A DNA stretch of 32,985 bases from an uncultured Rikenella sp. (GTDB lineage: Bacteria; Bacteroidota; Bacteroidia; Bacteroidales; Rikenellaceae). The position numbers and the translations under genes are program-made. The DNA is taken from positions 1 to 32,985 of the forward strand of contig NZ_CANQYJ010000015.1 of the NCBI RefSeq assembly GCF_947628055.1, written 5' to 3'. A model generated the notes under the pieces. The model did no database searches and was not told where the DNA came from. It saw only the letters and a list, made by a program, of their open reading frames with translations. Below, one piece after another: positions 16,242-24,146 of the stretch (positions are counted from its first letter, which is position 1; the number at the start of each line of letters is the position of its first letter).

Positions 16242-17231
16242 CTAACGGTTATACCCGCCATCGGAATTTTCAATTTGTTCGAGAATTTCAAGAACCCGAA
16301 TGTCATCGGCAATGGTGTTGGGATACTGATGAGTTCCCGTAAAACTTCCTATAAAGTGACGTATTTCGTCGATATACATTTCCTCACCGATATTCTTATT
16401 ATATCCGTCCGAGGCATGGAATTCAGGCTGGCCATATTGTATCCAACGACCGTTTTCAATTTCATAAATACGGAAAAATCCATCGTCCCACCGCCATTGT
16501 ATTTGAGCGGTTTCGAGATTTATCACCAAATTTCGCACAGCATAACGTGACGCAACATCCACAATTATGGCCCCAACTTTATCCGGATACCGCAACGTAA
16601 ACGCATAACTGTCTTCGATCTGCGCCCCAAAATTAATGGTTTGTTCAAATACGCCTTTGGCAGCGTCCGGCCAGCCTATAGAGTCGACGATCCAGGTCAA
16701 TTCGAACGGTACAATCTCTCGTCCCCCCCCCGTAGCACGATTCCCAACGTAAAATTCCGTCACTTTTTCCCAAGGATGCCAATCGGGCAAATATTGTCCC
16801 GAATGATACGTAAAATTTGTTATTTTACCATATTTTCCACTCCGGATAATAGAAGTGATATCTTTAATCATTGGGTGAAACCGCAGGGTACATGATGGTG
16901 CGATAAAAGTATTATTCCTATTATACCTCTCGATTTCCCGCACGTCTTCGAGCAATACACTGGCTTCGATAAAACACGGTTTGCGATGATCGATAGCCAG
17001 TTTGACATACGGTGTATGCCGATCCGGCGGAGTTGATACGATAAAAGCATCGAATCCGTCCAAATCAAGTGTGTCGAGTGAATGGGTCACTGTGATACCG
17101 TATTTCCGTGCAGCCTCCTCCCGGCGATCTTCCCGAGGGTCAAAGCCCGTAATATCCATGTATCCCAATGCCTGAAGGCAGCGCACACGACGCTTACCCA
17201 TTGAGCCTAATCCAATGATGAGAAATTTCAT
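16242..17231 (-). CDS. Gfo/Idh/MocA-family oxidoreductase
   Basis: This 329-residue protein begins MKFLIIGLGSMGKRRVRCL, with the Rossmann motif GLGSMG at 7-12. The usual EKP is replaced by IEASVLLED, and the substrate domain starts with CTLRFHPMI. Further on, NFTYHSGQYLPDWHPWE and ATGGGREIVPFELTW give the aromatic-rich pocket of sugar oxidoreductases of this family. The start codon overlaps the stop of the CMP transferase gene by four bases (ATGA), so the two are translationally coupled. Similar genes occur next to the CMP transferase in legionaminic acid clusters, but I cannot assign a step. A C8 run at 16722-16729 is near the middle of the gene, with the frame intact in this sequence. Confidence 0.88.
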   Translation of the reverse strand: MKFLIIGLGSMGKRRVRCLQALGYMDITGFDPREDRREEAARKYGITVTHSLDTLDLDGFDAFIVSTPPDRHTPYVKLAIDHRKPCFIEASVLLEDVREIERYNRNNTFIAPSCTLRFHPMIKDITSIIRSGKYGKITNFTYHSGQYLPDWHPWEKVTEFYVGNRATGGGREIVPFELTWIVDSIGWPDAAKGVFEQTINFGAQIEDSYAFTLRYPDKVGAIIVDVASRYAVRNLVINLETAQIQWRWDDGFFRIYEIENGRWIQYGQPEFHASDGYNKNIGEEMYIDEIRHFIGSFTGTHQYPNTIADDIRVLEILEQIENSDGGYNR

Positions 17232-17926
17232 TTTTGTGTAAGTTTTAATATAGCCTCAATGGCCACAAAGTCATAAATATCATCGATCTCGTAACATTGC
17301 CAACGCTCAATAAAGTAAGGCAATGATCTTGAACCGTAAAATTCGTGCGTTTGCAGGAAATGCTCGGTTTTAACCATATAAATCACTCCATATGGAAAAT
17401 AAGCTGCATCCGCCTGCTGTCTTTGGGTAAGTTTATGTTCCTGAGACACATAAGGTATTACCTCACCGTTATCATTGATGCGTTTGACGATTTGCGGATG
17501 TTCCATATGTACTTTTCCCAAACTCACAACACCCACTTTATCCGGATGAGACAACGCCAACTCTACAGCACTGTCAATATCTCGCGATGTTCTAAGAGGC
17601 GAGGTTGGCTCCAGAAGTATGATATAGTCGAACTCTTTCCCCTCCCGGCGGAGTTTTTCGATCGTATAGACCACAAATCCAGAAGACGGAGCCGTATCGC
17701 TGGCCAATTCGGCAGGTCGTAATTCGGGAACAGAGACCCCGAATCGCTCAGCGACATCCGCAATTTCCTGCGAGTCGGTCGATACGAATATCTCCGTAAT
17801 ATACTTACTGGCCTTGGCCTGTTCGATAGTCCAGCCGATAAGAGGTTTGCCCAGCAACGGACGGATATTTTTCCCCGGCAACCCTTTGCTCCCGCCGCGG
17901 GCCGGAATAATTGCCAATACTTTCAT
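17228..17926 (-). CDS. legF: CMP-nonulosonate cytidylyltransferase (NeuA/LegF family)
   Basis: This enzyme activates the finished nine-carbon sugar with CTP to give the CMP-sugar used by glycosyltransferases. The 232-residue protein has the CTP-binding signature IIPARGGSKGLPGKNIRPL (residues 6-24), FVSTDSQEIADVA, and the LLEPTSPLRTSRDID block. ATGA overlaps at both ends couple it to the PtmE-like gene before it and the oxidoreductase after it. It is a short form without the extra C-terminal domain of some NeuA proteins. Whether the substrate is legionaminic, sialic or a related acid cannot be read from this gene alone; the presence of LegC in the operon favours legionaminic acid. Confidence 0.9.
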   Translation of the reverse strand: MKVLAIIPARGGSKGLPGKNIRPLLGKPLIGWTIEQAKASKYITEIFVSTDSQEIADVAERFGVSVPELRPAELASDTAPSSGFVVYTIEKLRREGKEFDYIILLEPTSPLRTSRDIDSAVELALSHPDKVGVVSLGKVHMEHPQIVKRINDNGEVIPYVSQEHKLTQRQQADAAYFPYGVIYMVKTEHFLQTHEFYGSRSLPYFIERWQCYEIDDIYDFVAIEAILKLTQK

Positions 17927-18993
17927 AATTCGGTCTTCAGTTTGTTCATGTGTTGTGCCAACTCCTGTACCTTGCGGAAGTCGTCCGGCTTGCCGATGTC
18001 GATCCAGTAGCCCGACAGCGGGAACCGAATCACTCGCCGCGCCGTGGCGATCAGGTGTTCCATCAAGTCGGTAGCGTTGTAGAAAACACCATCCGGCATA
18101 TCGTCCAGCACGCTGCGCCGAATGAGGTATATACCCGCATTGGCATAGTAGTGGTAATTGGGTTTCTCGCGTATTCCGCGTATCTCACGCGTATTCTCGA
18201 TCTCGAATATTCCGTACGGCACACTGACGTTATACGGCACAGCAGCCACGCTCATATCCGCGTCGTGTTTCTTAAAATGGAAGTAGAAATCTGCCAAGTC
18301 GATATTGGTAAACAGGTCGGAATTCATTACCAAAATCGTATCGTTATGCCATTCCTGTACGAATTTGACGGATCCCATCGTCCCCAAATACTGAGGCTCG
18401 CGCACGCACTGCACCTGCACTCCGTCGATCGGTTCGGCGAAGTGCGCTTCGATCTGTTCACCCAAATAGTTGGTCGTCACATGAATGTGTTCGATTCCGT
18501 GCCGCAAAAAATTTTCGATATTATAGTCGATAATCGGTTTCCCATCCACCAACAACAGCGGTTTCGGAGTAGTCAAGGTCAGCGGCCGCAACCGTTCTCC
18601 TTTTCCTCCCGCCATCAGCACGGCATCGATGGGCAGGAAAGAGCGCCCGTTAGCAAAATCGAGTATCCGAACGACACGCCCCTCGGCATCCAAAATCGGG
18701 ACAAGTTTAAACCCCGCTTTTTTGATCCGCCGCAAGATGTCGACATCAAATTCTCCTTCCCGAATAGCCGTGAAAGAGGTATTCATGGCTTCGACTATGG
18801 AACAATCCAATCCGCAACCTGCCGAGATGGCCCGCCGAATATCCCCGTCGGTAACAGCGCCGACCATCCGCCCCGTCTCCGGATCAATCACGAACAGGGT
18901 CAGTGCCAGATCGACCGAGATGTCATTGAGCATCCGTATGGCATCCAGCACGGTGGCGGTTTGAGGAATGATATGTCGTTCAATATCGCTCAT
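17923..18993 (-). CDS. ptmE: CBS-domain nucleotidyltransferase (PtmE-like)
   Basis: The 356-residue fusion has a CBS pair at the N terminus (about 5-118; VVGAVTDGDIRRA-type repeats) and a sugar-1-phosphate nucleotidyltransferase domain from about 122. The NTP-binding motif is VLMAGGKGERLRPLTLTTPK (125-144), with VMNSDLFTNID and ISGYWIDIGKP-type strands further on. In Campylobacter legionaminic acid synthesis, the PtmE protein of this architecture makes a GDP-activated glucosamine from glucosamine-1-phosphate, and that is the favoured role here. The CBS pair may sense nucleotides. The gene overlaps its upstream neighbour by 14 bases and its downstream one by 4, so the operon is tightly coupled. 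Confidence 0.88.
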   Translation of the reverse strand: MSDIERHIIPQTATVLDAIRMLNDISVDLALTLFVIDPETGRMVGAVTDGDIRRAISAGCGLDCSIVEAMNTSFTAIREGEFDVDILRRIKKAGFKLVPILDAEGRVVRILDFANGRSFLPIDAVLMAGGKGERLRPLTLTTPKPLLLVDGKPIIDYNIENFLRHGIEHIHVTTNYLGEQIEAHFAEPIDGVQVQCVREPQYLGTMGSVKFVQEWHNDTILVMNSDLFTNIDLADFYFHFKKHDADMSVAAVPYNVSVPYGIFEIENTREIRGIREKPNYHYYANAGIYLIRRSVLDDMPDGVFYNATDLMEHLIATARRVIRFPLSGYWIDIGKPDDFRKVQELAQHMNKLKTEL

Positions 18994-20167
18994 CTGTCAA
19001 GGGAAGATCGTAAAAATGTTTCTGCACGGCAACCTGCCCCGCCCTGCACTTGATGATTTCGTATATGCGTCGTGCCGTATCCGGCCGTTCGTAAGGGTTC
19101 GTTCCGTCCGTCGGAATTTCGTCGTTTAAAAGTAGCGATAATTTTTCAATTATGGCTGTGCGATCCGGTTCGCAATGCACCACACTTGCCGCCGCCAGTC
19201 GCCCTTTCTGCCGGTCGCCGATGTCGATCGTGGGAATATGGAAACTCGGCACTTCGATAATCCCGCTACTCGAATTTCCCACCACCCCGCCGATATACTG
19301 CAAAACGGAGAGGTACCGTTTCAGCCCCAGCGAAGTAAACCATACGCATCGTTCCGCCCGCTCCGGTGCATCGCACCAGGCCCGTATCCGTTCGGCAATG
19401 ACGCCGTTTCCGGTGTCGGAATTGGGCATCGTAAAGATAATCCGCACCCCGATGTATTCCCGCATGGTGTGATCCAAAGCAGAGAGCAAGGCTTCGATCT
19501 GCATCCCGGCAGTATTATGTTCAAGCGTCACCGGATGATAGGTAACCAATAAAGTCTGCCGGTCTATCGGAAAATCGTTCAGGCTGCGTTCGGTTTGTTC
19601 CCGCGGCCAAAGCGGAATCCGTTTGATATTGTCCACCCCTATGGCCCCCACATTGTACACCGTATCCGGCTGTTCGCCCAATTGAATCACCCGCTGCCGA
19701 TAAGCCTCCGTGGAGGTAAAATGGAGGTGCGACATCTTCGTGATGGCATGCCGTATCGCGTCGTCGAAAGCCCCTTCCGTAATTTCCCCGCCATGCAAGT
19801 GCGCCACCGGGATACGGTAAATCAAGGCCGCCTCCACCGCGCACAGAATCTCGTACCGGTCCCCCAACACCACAATCAGGTCGGGCCGTAATGCGTCATA
19901 CGCCCCTGCAAACCCGTTCAACGCCTCGCCCATCGACAGCACGGTACCCCGCGGAGTATCTTCCGGTGCATCCATCGGCACACGGTAGTCGATCGCAAAT
20001 CCGTCGGCTTCGATCTCGCGATAAGTCTCCCCGTATTTCAGCGAGAGGTGCATATTCGTGGCCACGATCTGGAGCTGCAACGCCGGATCGGCTTGTATGA
20101 ATGCGGCCAGCCGGGTCAGCAACCCCCATTCGGCTCTGGTGCCGGTGATGATGCAGATTTTCTTCAT
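18980..20167 (-). CDS. legG: Hydrolysing NDP-sugar 2-epimerase (NeuC/LegG family)
   Basis: This enzyme removes the nucleotide and inverts C2 of an NDP-amino sugar, giving the free 6-carbon substrate of the synthase. The 395-residue GT-B-like protein starts MKKICIITGTRAEWGLL and contains LIVVLGDRYEILCA, HLHGGEITEGAFDDAIRHAITK (about 126-147, the catalytic acid/His stretch) and VVGNSSSGIIEVPSF near the C terminus. All are characteristic of NeuC-type enzymes. In a legionaminic acid pathway the substrate is the 2,4-diacetamido-bacillosamine nucleotide; in a sialic acid pathway it is UDP-GlcNAc. The start overlaps the NeuB gene stop by ATGA. Confidence 0.92.
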   Translation of the reverse strand: MKKICIITGTRAEWGLLTRLAAFIQADPALQLQIVATNMHLSLKYGETYREIEADGFAIDYRVPMDAPEDTPRGTVLSMGEALNGFAGAYDALRPDLIVVLGDRYEILCAVEAALIYRIPVAHLHGGEITEGAFDDAIRHAITKMSHLHFTSTEAYRQRVIQLGEQPDTVYNVGAIGVDNIKRIPLWPREQTERSLNDFPIDRQTLLVTYHPVTLEHNTAGMQIEALLSALDHTMREYIGVRIIFTMPNSDTGNGVIAERIRAWCDAPERAERCVWFTSLGLKRYLSVLQYIGGVVGNSSSGIIEVPSFHIPTIDIGDRQKGRLAAASVVHCEPDRTAIIEKLSLLLNDEIPTDGTNPYERPDTARRIYEIIKCRAGQVAVQKHFYDLPLTDERY

Positions 20168-21207
20168 AACTCGATCGGCTCGTCGGGTTCAAAATCGCGT
20201 ATGGCCGTCTGCCCCACAACCGTCTCCCACTGCATCGGCGAAAGGCCGGTTCCCGGACGTTTTGCCGTAAGGTTTTCTTCGGTAAACTGGTCGCCCTGCC
20301 GAATAAACGTCGCTGCGACAATCGATTTCCGCGCAATCGGGATATTCGCCCGTTCCGCTTCGACGGGTTCTTTCGATCCGGAACCGAGTGCGGATTCGAC
20401 TTGACGTATGGCTTGCACCATAGCTTTCAGTTCGTCCGGTTCGAGCGAAGCCCGATGATCCGGTCCCGGCAGGTTCCGGTCGAGCGTAAAGTGTTTCTCG
20501 ATCACGGTCGCCCCCATCGCGACAGCGGCAATGGGTATTTCGATGCCCTGCGTATGGTCGGAGTATCCGACCGGCAAACGGAAGCGGGTTCGCATCGTAT
20601 CCATGGCGCGCAGATTGACCTGCTCTTTCGGCGCGGGGTATTCGGTGGTGCAATGCAGCAATGTAATTTGGTCGTGCGGGGTTCCGAACCGGGTCAGCAC
20701 GCCGATCGCCTGTTCGATTTCGTCAAGCGTGGCCATGCCGGTGGACAAAATCACCGGTTTCCGGGTCATCCCGATCGCCCGCAGATACGGAAAGTTGGTG
20801 ATCTCGCCGCTGGGCACTTTCCACAGAGATAATCCGACCTCTGCCGATCCCAGGAAATCGATGCTTTCCAAGTCAAAGGCAGTGGAAAGGAATCGCACAT
20901 TCCGAGCCCGGCAATGGTCAATTAATGTCCTATGATCGTCGGAAGAAAGTTCCAGCGCTTTGAGCATCTCGTATTGCGAATCGCCGGTCGCCGAGGAATG
21001 GGAAGCCCCGAGATTGCGGCTCTGATAGGCCGCTTGCCGGGCGGTGCGGGTAACGAGCCGTTCTGCCCGAAAGGTCTGAAACTTGACATAGTCCACCCCT
21101 GCCTCAGCCGCCGCGTCGATAAGCTGCCGGGCCAAGTCCAGGGAACCGTTGTGATTCACCCCCGCCTCTGCAATAATAAGGGTATGTTTCGGCGAATGGA
21201 GTGTCAT
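20164..21207 (-). CDS. legI: Nonulosonic acid synthase (NeuB/LegI family)
   Basis: This enzyme condenses phosphoenolpyruvate with the 6-carbon amino sugar to form the nine-carbon acid. The 347-residue protein has the TIM-barrel start IIAEAGVNHNGSLDLA, FQTFRAERLVT, SGEITNFPYLRAIG, ILSTGMATLDEIE, LHCTTEYPAP, GYSDHTQGIEIPIAAVAMGA and IEKHFTLDRNLPGPDHRASL, then a C-terminal SAF (antifreeze-like) domain from about 285 (RKSIVAATFIRQGD). The start at 21207 is chosen because it overlaps the upstream stop as ATGA and matches the family N terminus; a longer open frame runs back into the acetyltransferase gene in another frame and is not coding. Confidence 0.93.
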   Translation of the reverse strand: MTLHSPKHTLIIAEAGVNHNGSLDLARQLIDAAAEAGVDYVKFQTFRAERLVTRTARQAAYQSRNLGASHSSATGDSQYEMLKALELSSDDHRTLIDHCRARNVRFLSTAFDLESIDFLGSAEVGLSLWKVPSGEITNFPYLRAIGMTRKPVILSTGMATLDEIEQAIGVLTRFGTPHDQITLLHCTTEYPAPKEQVNLRAMDTMRTRFRLPVGYSDHTQGIEIPIAAVAMGATVIEKHFTLDRNLPGPDHRASLEPDELKAMVQAIRQVESALGSGSKEPVEAERANIPIARKSIVAATFIRQGDQFTEENLTAKRPGTGLSPMQWETVVGQTAIRDFEPDEPIEL

Positions 21208-21890
21208 AGTCGTTTCATCAATATCGCCGGATTTCCGGCATAAATTCCCGGTATGGTTATCGTTTTCCGCACAAACGAAGCCGCCGCGACAATCGACCCC
21301 TCGCCGTCGATCCTCGCTCCGTTGAGCATCACGGATTGCGACCCCAAAAACACCCCTCCCGCCACAGCGCAGTCGCCATTGACCATCGCCCCGGTCGAGA
21401 TATGGCAGAAATCCCCGACCCTCGCGTCGTGTTCGATATTGGCCAGTGTATTGACAATACATTGTTTCCCGACTTCCGCGCCCGCATTGACCATGGCGCC
21501 ATGCAACACCACGCTCCCCTCCCCTAAAACAGCATGCCGCGAAACATGAGCGGTCGAAGCGACGATCGTGGCAAAACGGCCTCCCGCCTCAACCACTCGG
21601 GCAGCAATCGCCTGCCGGATACGCGCCGTTTTGATGTGTCCGACGGTAATTACGAAATGCACTCCGGGCATGGAGCCGATCAAAGCAGGTATATCGTCGT
21701 CCGTCCCGATCACCGGATAGCCCAAAACGTCGGTCCCGACCTTATCCGCCGTATCGAGTATGCCGACGATTTTAAAAACCGGCTCGCTATCGGGATACCG
21801 GGCAGACTCAGCCGCGTCAATCACCGACTTGCAGTGGCCGCCGCCGCCGATCAAAATGACCGGTCGTCGTTTCGTTTGTTCCGTATCCAT
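21204..21890 (-). CDS. NeuD/PglD-type sugar acetyltransferase (probable LegH)
   Basis: The 228-residue protein has the N-terminal nucleotide-sugar-binding fold (ILIGGGGHCKSVIDAA, residues 12-27) and a left-handed beta-helix with hexapeptide repeats from about 110 to 220. The catalytic-type histidine is His154 in NIEHDARVGDFCHISTGA. Such enzymes N-acetylate the 4-amino group made by a LegC/PglE aminotransferase (PglD, LegH) or O-acetylate sialic acid (NeuD). With LegC directly upstream, N-acetylation of the 4-amino sugar is the better reading. The start is 20 bases after the legC stop. Confidence 0.87.
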   Translation of the reverse strand: MDTEQTKRRPVILIGGGGHCKSVIDAAESARYPDSEPVFKIVGILDTADKVGTDVLGYPVIGTDDDIPALIGSMPGVHFVITVGHIKTARIRQAIAARVVEAGGRFATIVASTAHVSRHAVLGEGSVVLHGAMVNAGAEVGKQCIVNTLANIEHDARVGDFCHISTGAMVNGDCAVAGGVFLGSQSVMLNGARIDGEGSIVAAASFVRKTITIPGIYAGNPAILMKRL

Positions 21891-21910
21891 ACCCGATGAA
21901 TCGAATCATT

Positions 21911-23092
21911 TTACAATCTGACACTGCTGGGAATATTGACCACCCGATCGGCCAGCCACTCTGCCGTAGAAAGATTCCCGCATTCGCACGCGCCGAACAT
22001 CGGCAGCCGGTTCATCAGCTCCCAAATCGGCCGCGTCATCACCCCCGCATCATTGGTCTGTGTCAAAAAAGCGAGCTGCGCTTCATGATCCGGCAGGATA
22101 ATCGCATTGAGCCAATAATTGCTCCGACACTCTGCCGGCTCGCTGAAAAACTCGATTCCGCCGTATCGCGCCTGCACCTCCGGTTGCGAAAAATAGGCTG
22201 CATATTCCGCCGCCACTTTCCGTTTGGATTCGACATAGGCCGGCAAACATTCCAGTTGCGCGCATCCCAATGCCGCATTGATATTCGGCATCCGGTAATT
22301 GTACCCCACCGCATCGTGTACGAACTCCCACCGGTGCGGCACTTTGGCCTGTGTCGTCAGGTGCTTGGCCCGCTCTGCCAACTCGACATTCTCCTCGTTG
22401 AACAAGAGCATCCCGCCCCCGCCCGTGGTAATGGTTTTGTTCCCGTTGAAACTCAACACCCCGACCCGACCGAATGTCCCGGTATGCCGCCCCTTATAGA
22501 ACGATCCCAGGCTCTCGGCTGCGTCTTCGACGAGTTCGATATGCCACTCTCTGCATAACGCAACCAGTTCATCGAGGTGCACCGGATGTCCGAACGTGTG
22601 CATCGGCACGCATGCCTTGATCCTCCGCCCGGTCCCCCGGTTATAGCATTGACGGTCTTTTACGAAAGCATGTGCCTCTATCCATGACTTCATTTTTGCC
22701 GGCGACAGTCCCATCGTATCCCGATCCACGTCCAAAAACACCGGATGCGCTCCGCAATACGAGATGGCATTGGCCGTGGCAATAAATGTCAATGGCTGGG
22801 TAATCACTTCATCCCCCCGCTCCACCCCGGCCAGCATCAAGGCCATGTGCAGGGCATTCGTTCCGCTCACGCACACCACTGCCCGTGCCGCCCCGGTATA
22901 TCCAGCGATCTCCCGCTCGAAACGATTAACGAACTCGCCGACGCTGGATACAAATGTCGTATCGATACATTCGTTCAAATATTTCTTCTCGTTCCCGGAA
23001 AAAGTAGCGGCGTGCAACGGCACGAAGCCCTGCCCCGCATAACCCGGATACATCGTTTTAATCTGATCGATAATCTGTTGATAATCCATCAC
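21911..23092 (-). CDS. legC: LegC-family PLP sugar aminotransferase (DegT/DnrJ/EryC1/StrS)
   Basis: This enzyme adds an amino group at C4 of a 4-keto-6-deoxy nucleotide sugar, making the bacillosamine-type intermediate. The 393-residue protein matches LegC strongly: GNEKKYLNECIDTTFVSSVGEFV, TNALHMALMLAGV, THQPLTFIATANAISYCGAHPVF-like block, EDAAESLGSFYKGRHTGTFG and the PLP lysine in FNGNKTITTGGGGM. HLTTQAKVPHRWEFVHDAVGYNYRMPNINAALG follows. It is the first gene of the operon in this window. The 4,6-dehydratase that must make its substrate (LegB) is absent. A repeat element begins about 17 bases upstream of the start codon, and no standard promoter is seen in between. Confidence 0.92.
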   Translation of the reverse strand: MMDYQQIIDQIKTMYPGYAGQGFVPLHAATFSGNEKKYLNECIDTTFVSSVGEFVNRFEREIAGYTGAARAVVCVSGTNALHMALMLAGVERGDEVITQPLTFIATANAISYCGAHPVFLDVDRDTMGLSPAKMKSWIEAHAFVKDRQCYNRGTGRRIKACVPMHTFGHPVHLDELVALCREWHIELVEDAAESLGSFYKGRHTGTFGRVGVLSFNGNKTITTGGGGMLLFNEENVELAERAKHLTTQAKVPHRWEFVHDAVGYNYRMPNINAALGCAQLECLPAYVESKRKVAAEYAAYFSQPEVQARYGGIEFFSEPAECRSNYWLNAIILPDHEAQLAFLTQTNDAGVMTRPIWELMNRLPMFGACECGNLSTAEWLADRVVNIPSSVRL

Positions 23093-23108
23093 TGTTTCGG
23101 TCTATTTT

Positions 23109-23638
23109 CGTAGGTTTTATTGTACGTGTTCGGGAGGGAACTGTTCTCTTTAACTTCGCTACGCTCGTTTTCCTCGCGCTATCTCGGCATAGCCCGCCTG
23201 CGGCCTCTGCTCTCGGAACGCTGCTCGGTTGTGAACAACCGACGCTGCCAGCGGTGCCGCTCGGCACTCGAACCGGGCCGCCTCTACCCTGAGAGCGGCG
23301 AGGAAGCCGGAGGCAAAACAAGCGGAGCGCAGTTAGCGAGAACCAGAAAACCGACGCAGCAGCCGAGTGCCGTCAAGCTTGCTCGAATGGCCGAGACGCC
23401 AGGAGGAAAGCGCAGCCAAACTTTCTGAGATGCTTGCATCTCTTGAGCCTGCCGGGTACTCTTGTCTTTGATTTGTCGGGGTGCGGGGAATCGGGCCGAT
23501 CTCATGAGGTTTAACCCTTATCGACCCGATTCCCGCACCCCGAACCAAACTCAATGCAAGAGGACTGCGGAGCCTAAGGAGTAGCGCAGCTATCTCAAAA
23601 GTTCTTTGCGTCGCTTTCTTTCAAGAAAGCGACAGTCC
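23109..23638. repeat. Large palindromic intergenic element, copy C
   Basis: This copy lies just upstream of legC and fills half of a 1.05-kb stretch without a convincing gene. Its left end shares CGTAGGTTTTATTGTACGTG and GGGAGGGAACTGTTCTCTTT with copy D. The left hairpin loop is replaced by about 190 bases of GC-rich DNA that pairs back on itself (AACTTCGCTACGCTCGTTTT against AAAACAAGCGGAGCGCAGTT). Then come AAACTTTCTGAGATGCTTGC and GAGCCTGCCGGGTAC as in copy B, a private near-perfect inverted repeat (23477-23500 / 23520-23542), the GGACTGCGGAGCC module, and a right hairpin with 11-bp arms (23610-23620 / 23623-23633). Open frames in it are low-complexity and not believed. Confidence 0.8.
23254..23267. 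repeat. Short palindrome GTGCCG-CT-CGGCAC
   Basis: This 14-base palindrome inside copy C of the large element recurs exactly at 27039-27052 and, read on the other strand, at 32536-32549, with a one-base variant at 32236-32249. All copies are intergenic. It resembles REP-type or binding-site repeats; function is unknown. Confidence 0.55.
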
Positions 23639-23953
23639 CTTACGGGACGGTACAAAAAACTACATTTAAATAACGATCGAATCGTTATCATTTTCGCAAA
23701 GATAGCTCTTTTGTTATCATTTATTACAACTCAGCCCGAAAAAATGGCCGGAGACAATCTTCTTTCTCCATTTCTTGGAAAAAATTCCGAAAAACAAGAA
23801 CCTGAATTTTCTTATAGGACGTTTCCTTGATCTCATTCGCCGAAACACGGATTTTATTTACCTTATTTTGCCGACCATCAATCTCGACTATTCCCTGAGC
23901 TCTATCCGTTTCAGGTTAATTCATAATATTTATTTTTACACATTTATTAGCCT

Positions 23954-23961
23954 TACTTTTG
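23954..23961 (+). promoter_or_regulatory. -7 element upstream of the membrane-protein gene
   Basis: TACTTTTG matches the Bacteroidota TAnnTTTG element exactly, in an AT-rich region, but no TTG is found at the expected distance upstream. It would give a leader of about 180 bases before the gene at 24147. The remainder of 23639-24146 holds no gene that I can support. Confidence 0.4.
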
Positions 23962-24146
23962 CAATCGAGCAGGGTCGTCCTTTCTCTGAAAAAAGGGACA
24001 CCGAAAGGCTGTAGCCTGCATACGCTTTGTATTAGGCATCCACAAGCTAATGTTCTGACTCAAACACAATTTTTCCGAGAAAAAGAGGACTATGACAGCC
24101 CGAGGAATGCAAAATATTTAGATTTCTTTGTCTAAAAATTAGAACT

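Noticed and set aside
17950..19053. 367-codon plus-strand frame opposite the PtmE-like gene
   Set aside because: Antisense to a gene with clear CBS and nucleotidyltransferase motifs; no recognisable protein features.
21208..21462. Upstream extension of the NeuB-type gene
   Set aside because: Overlaps the acetyltransferase gene; the ATGA overlap at 21204-21207 and the family N terminus fix the start.
18980..23092. Plain sialic acid (Neu5Ac) operon
   Set aside because: NeuB, NeuC and NeuA-type genes alone would fit, but LegC and PtmE-like genes in the same operon favour a legionaminic-type sugar; kept as an alternative rather than the call.
23120..23505. Open frames inside repeat copy C on both strands
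   Set aside because: They consist of Arg/Ser/Pro-rich translations of palindromic DNA and differ between element copies; not coding.
23109..23638. Insertion sequence with transposase
   Set aside because: The element has inverted ends but no frame resembling a transposase, and I see no target-site duplication that I can define.
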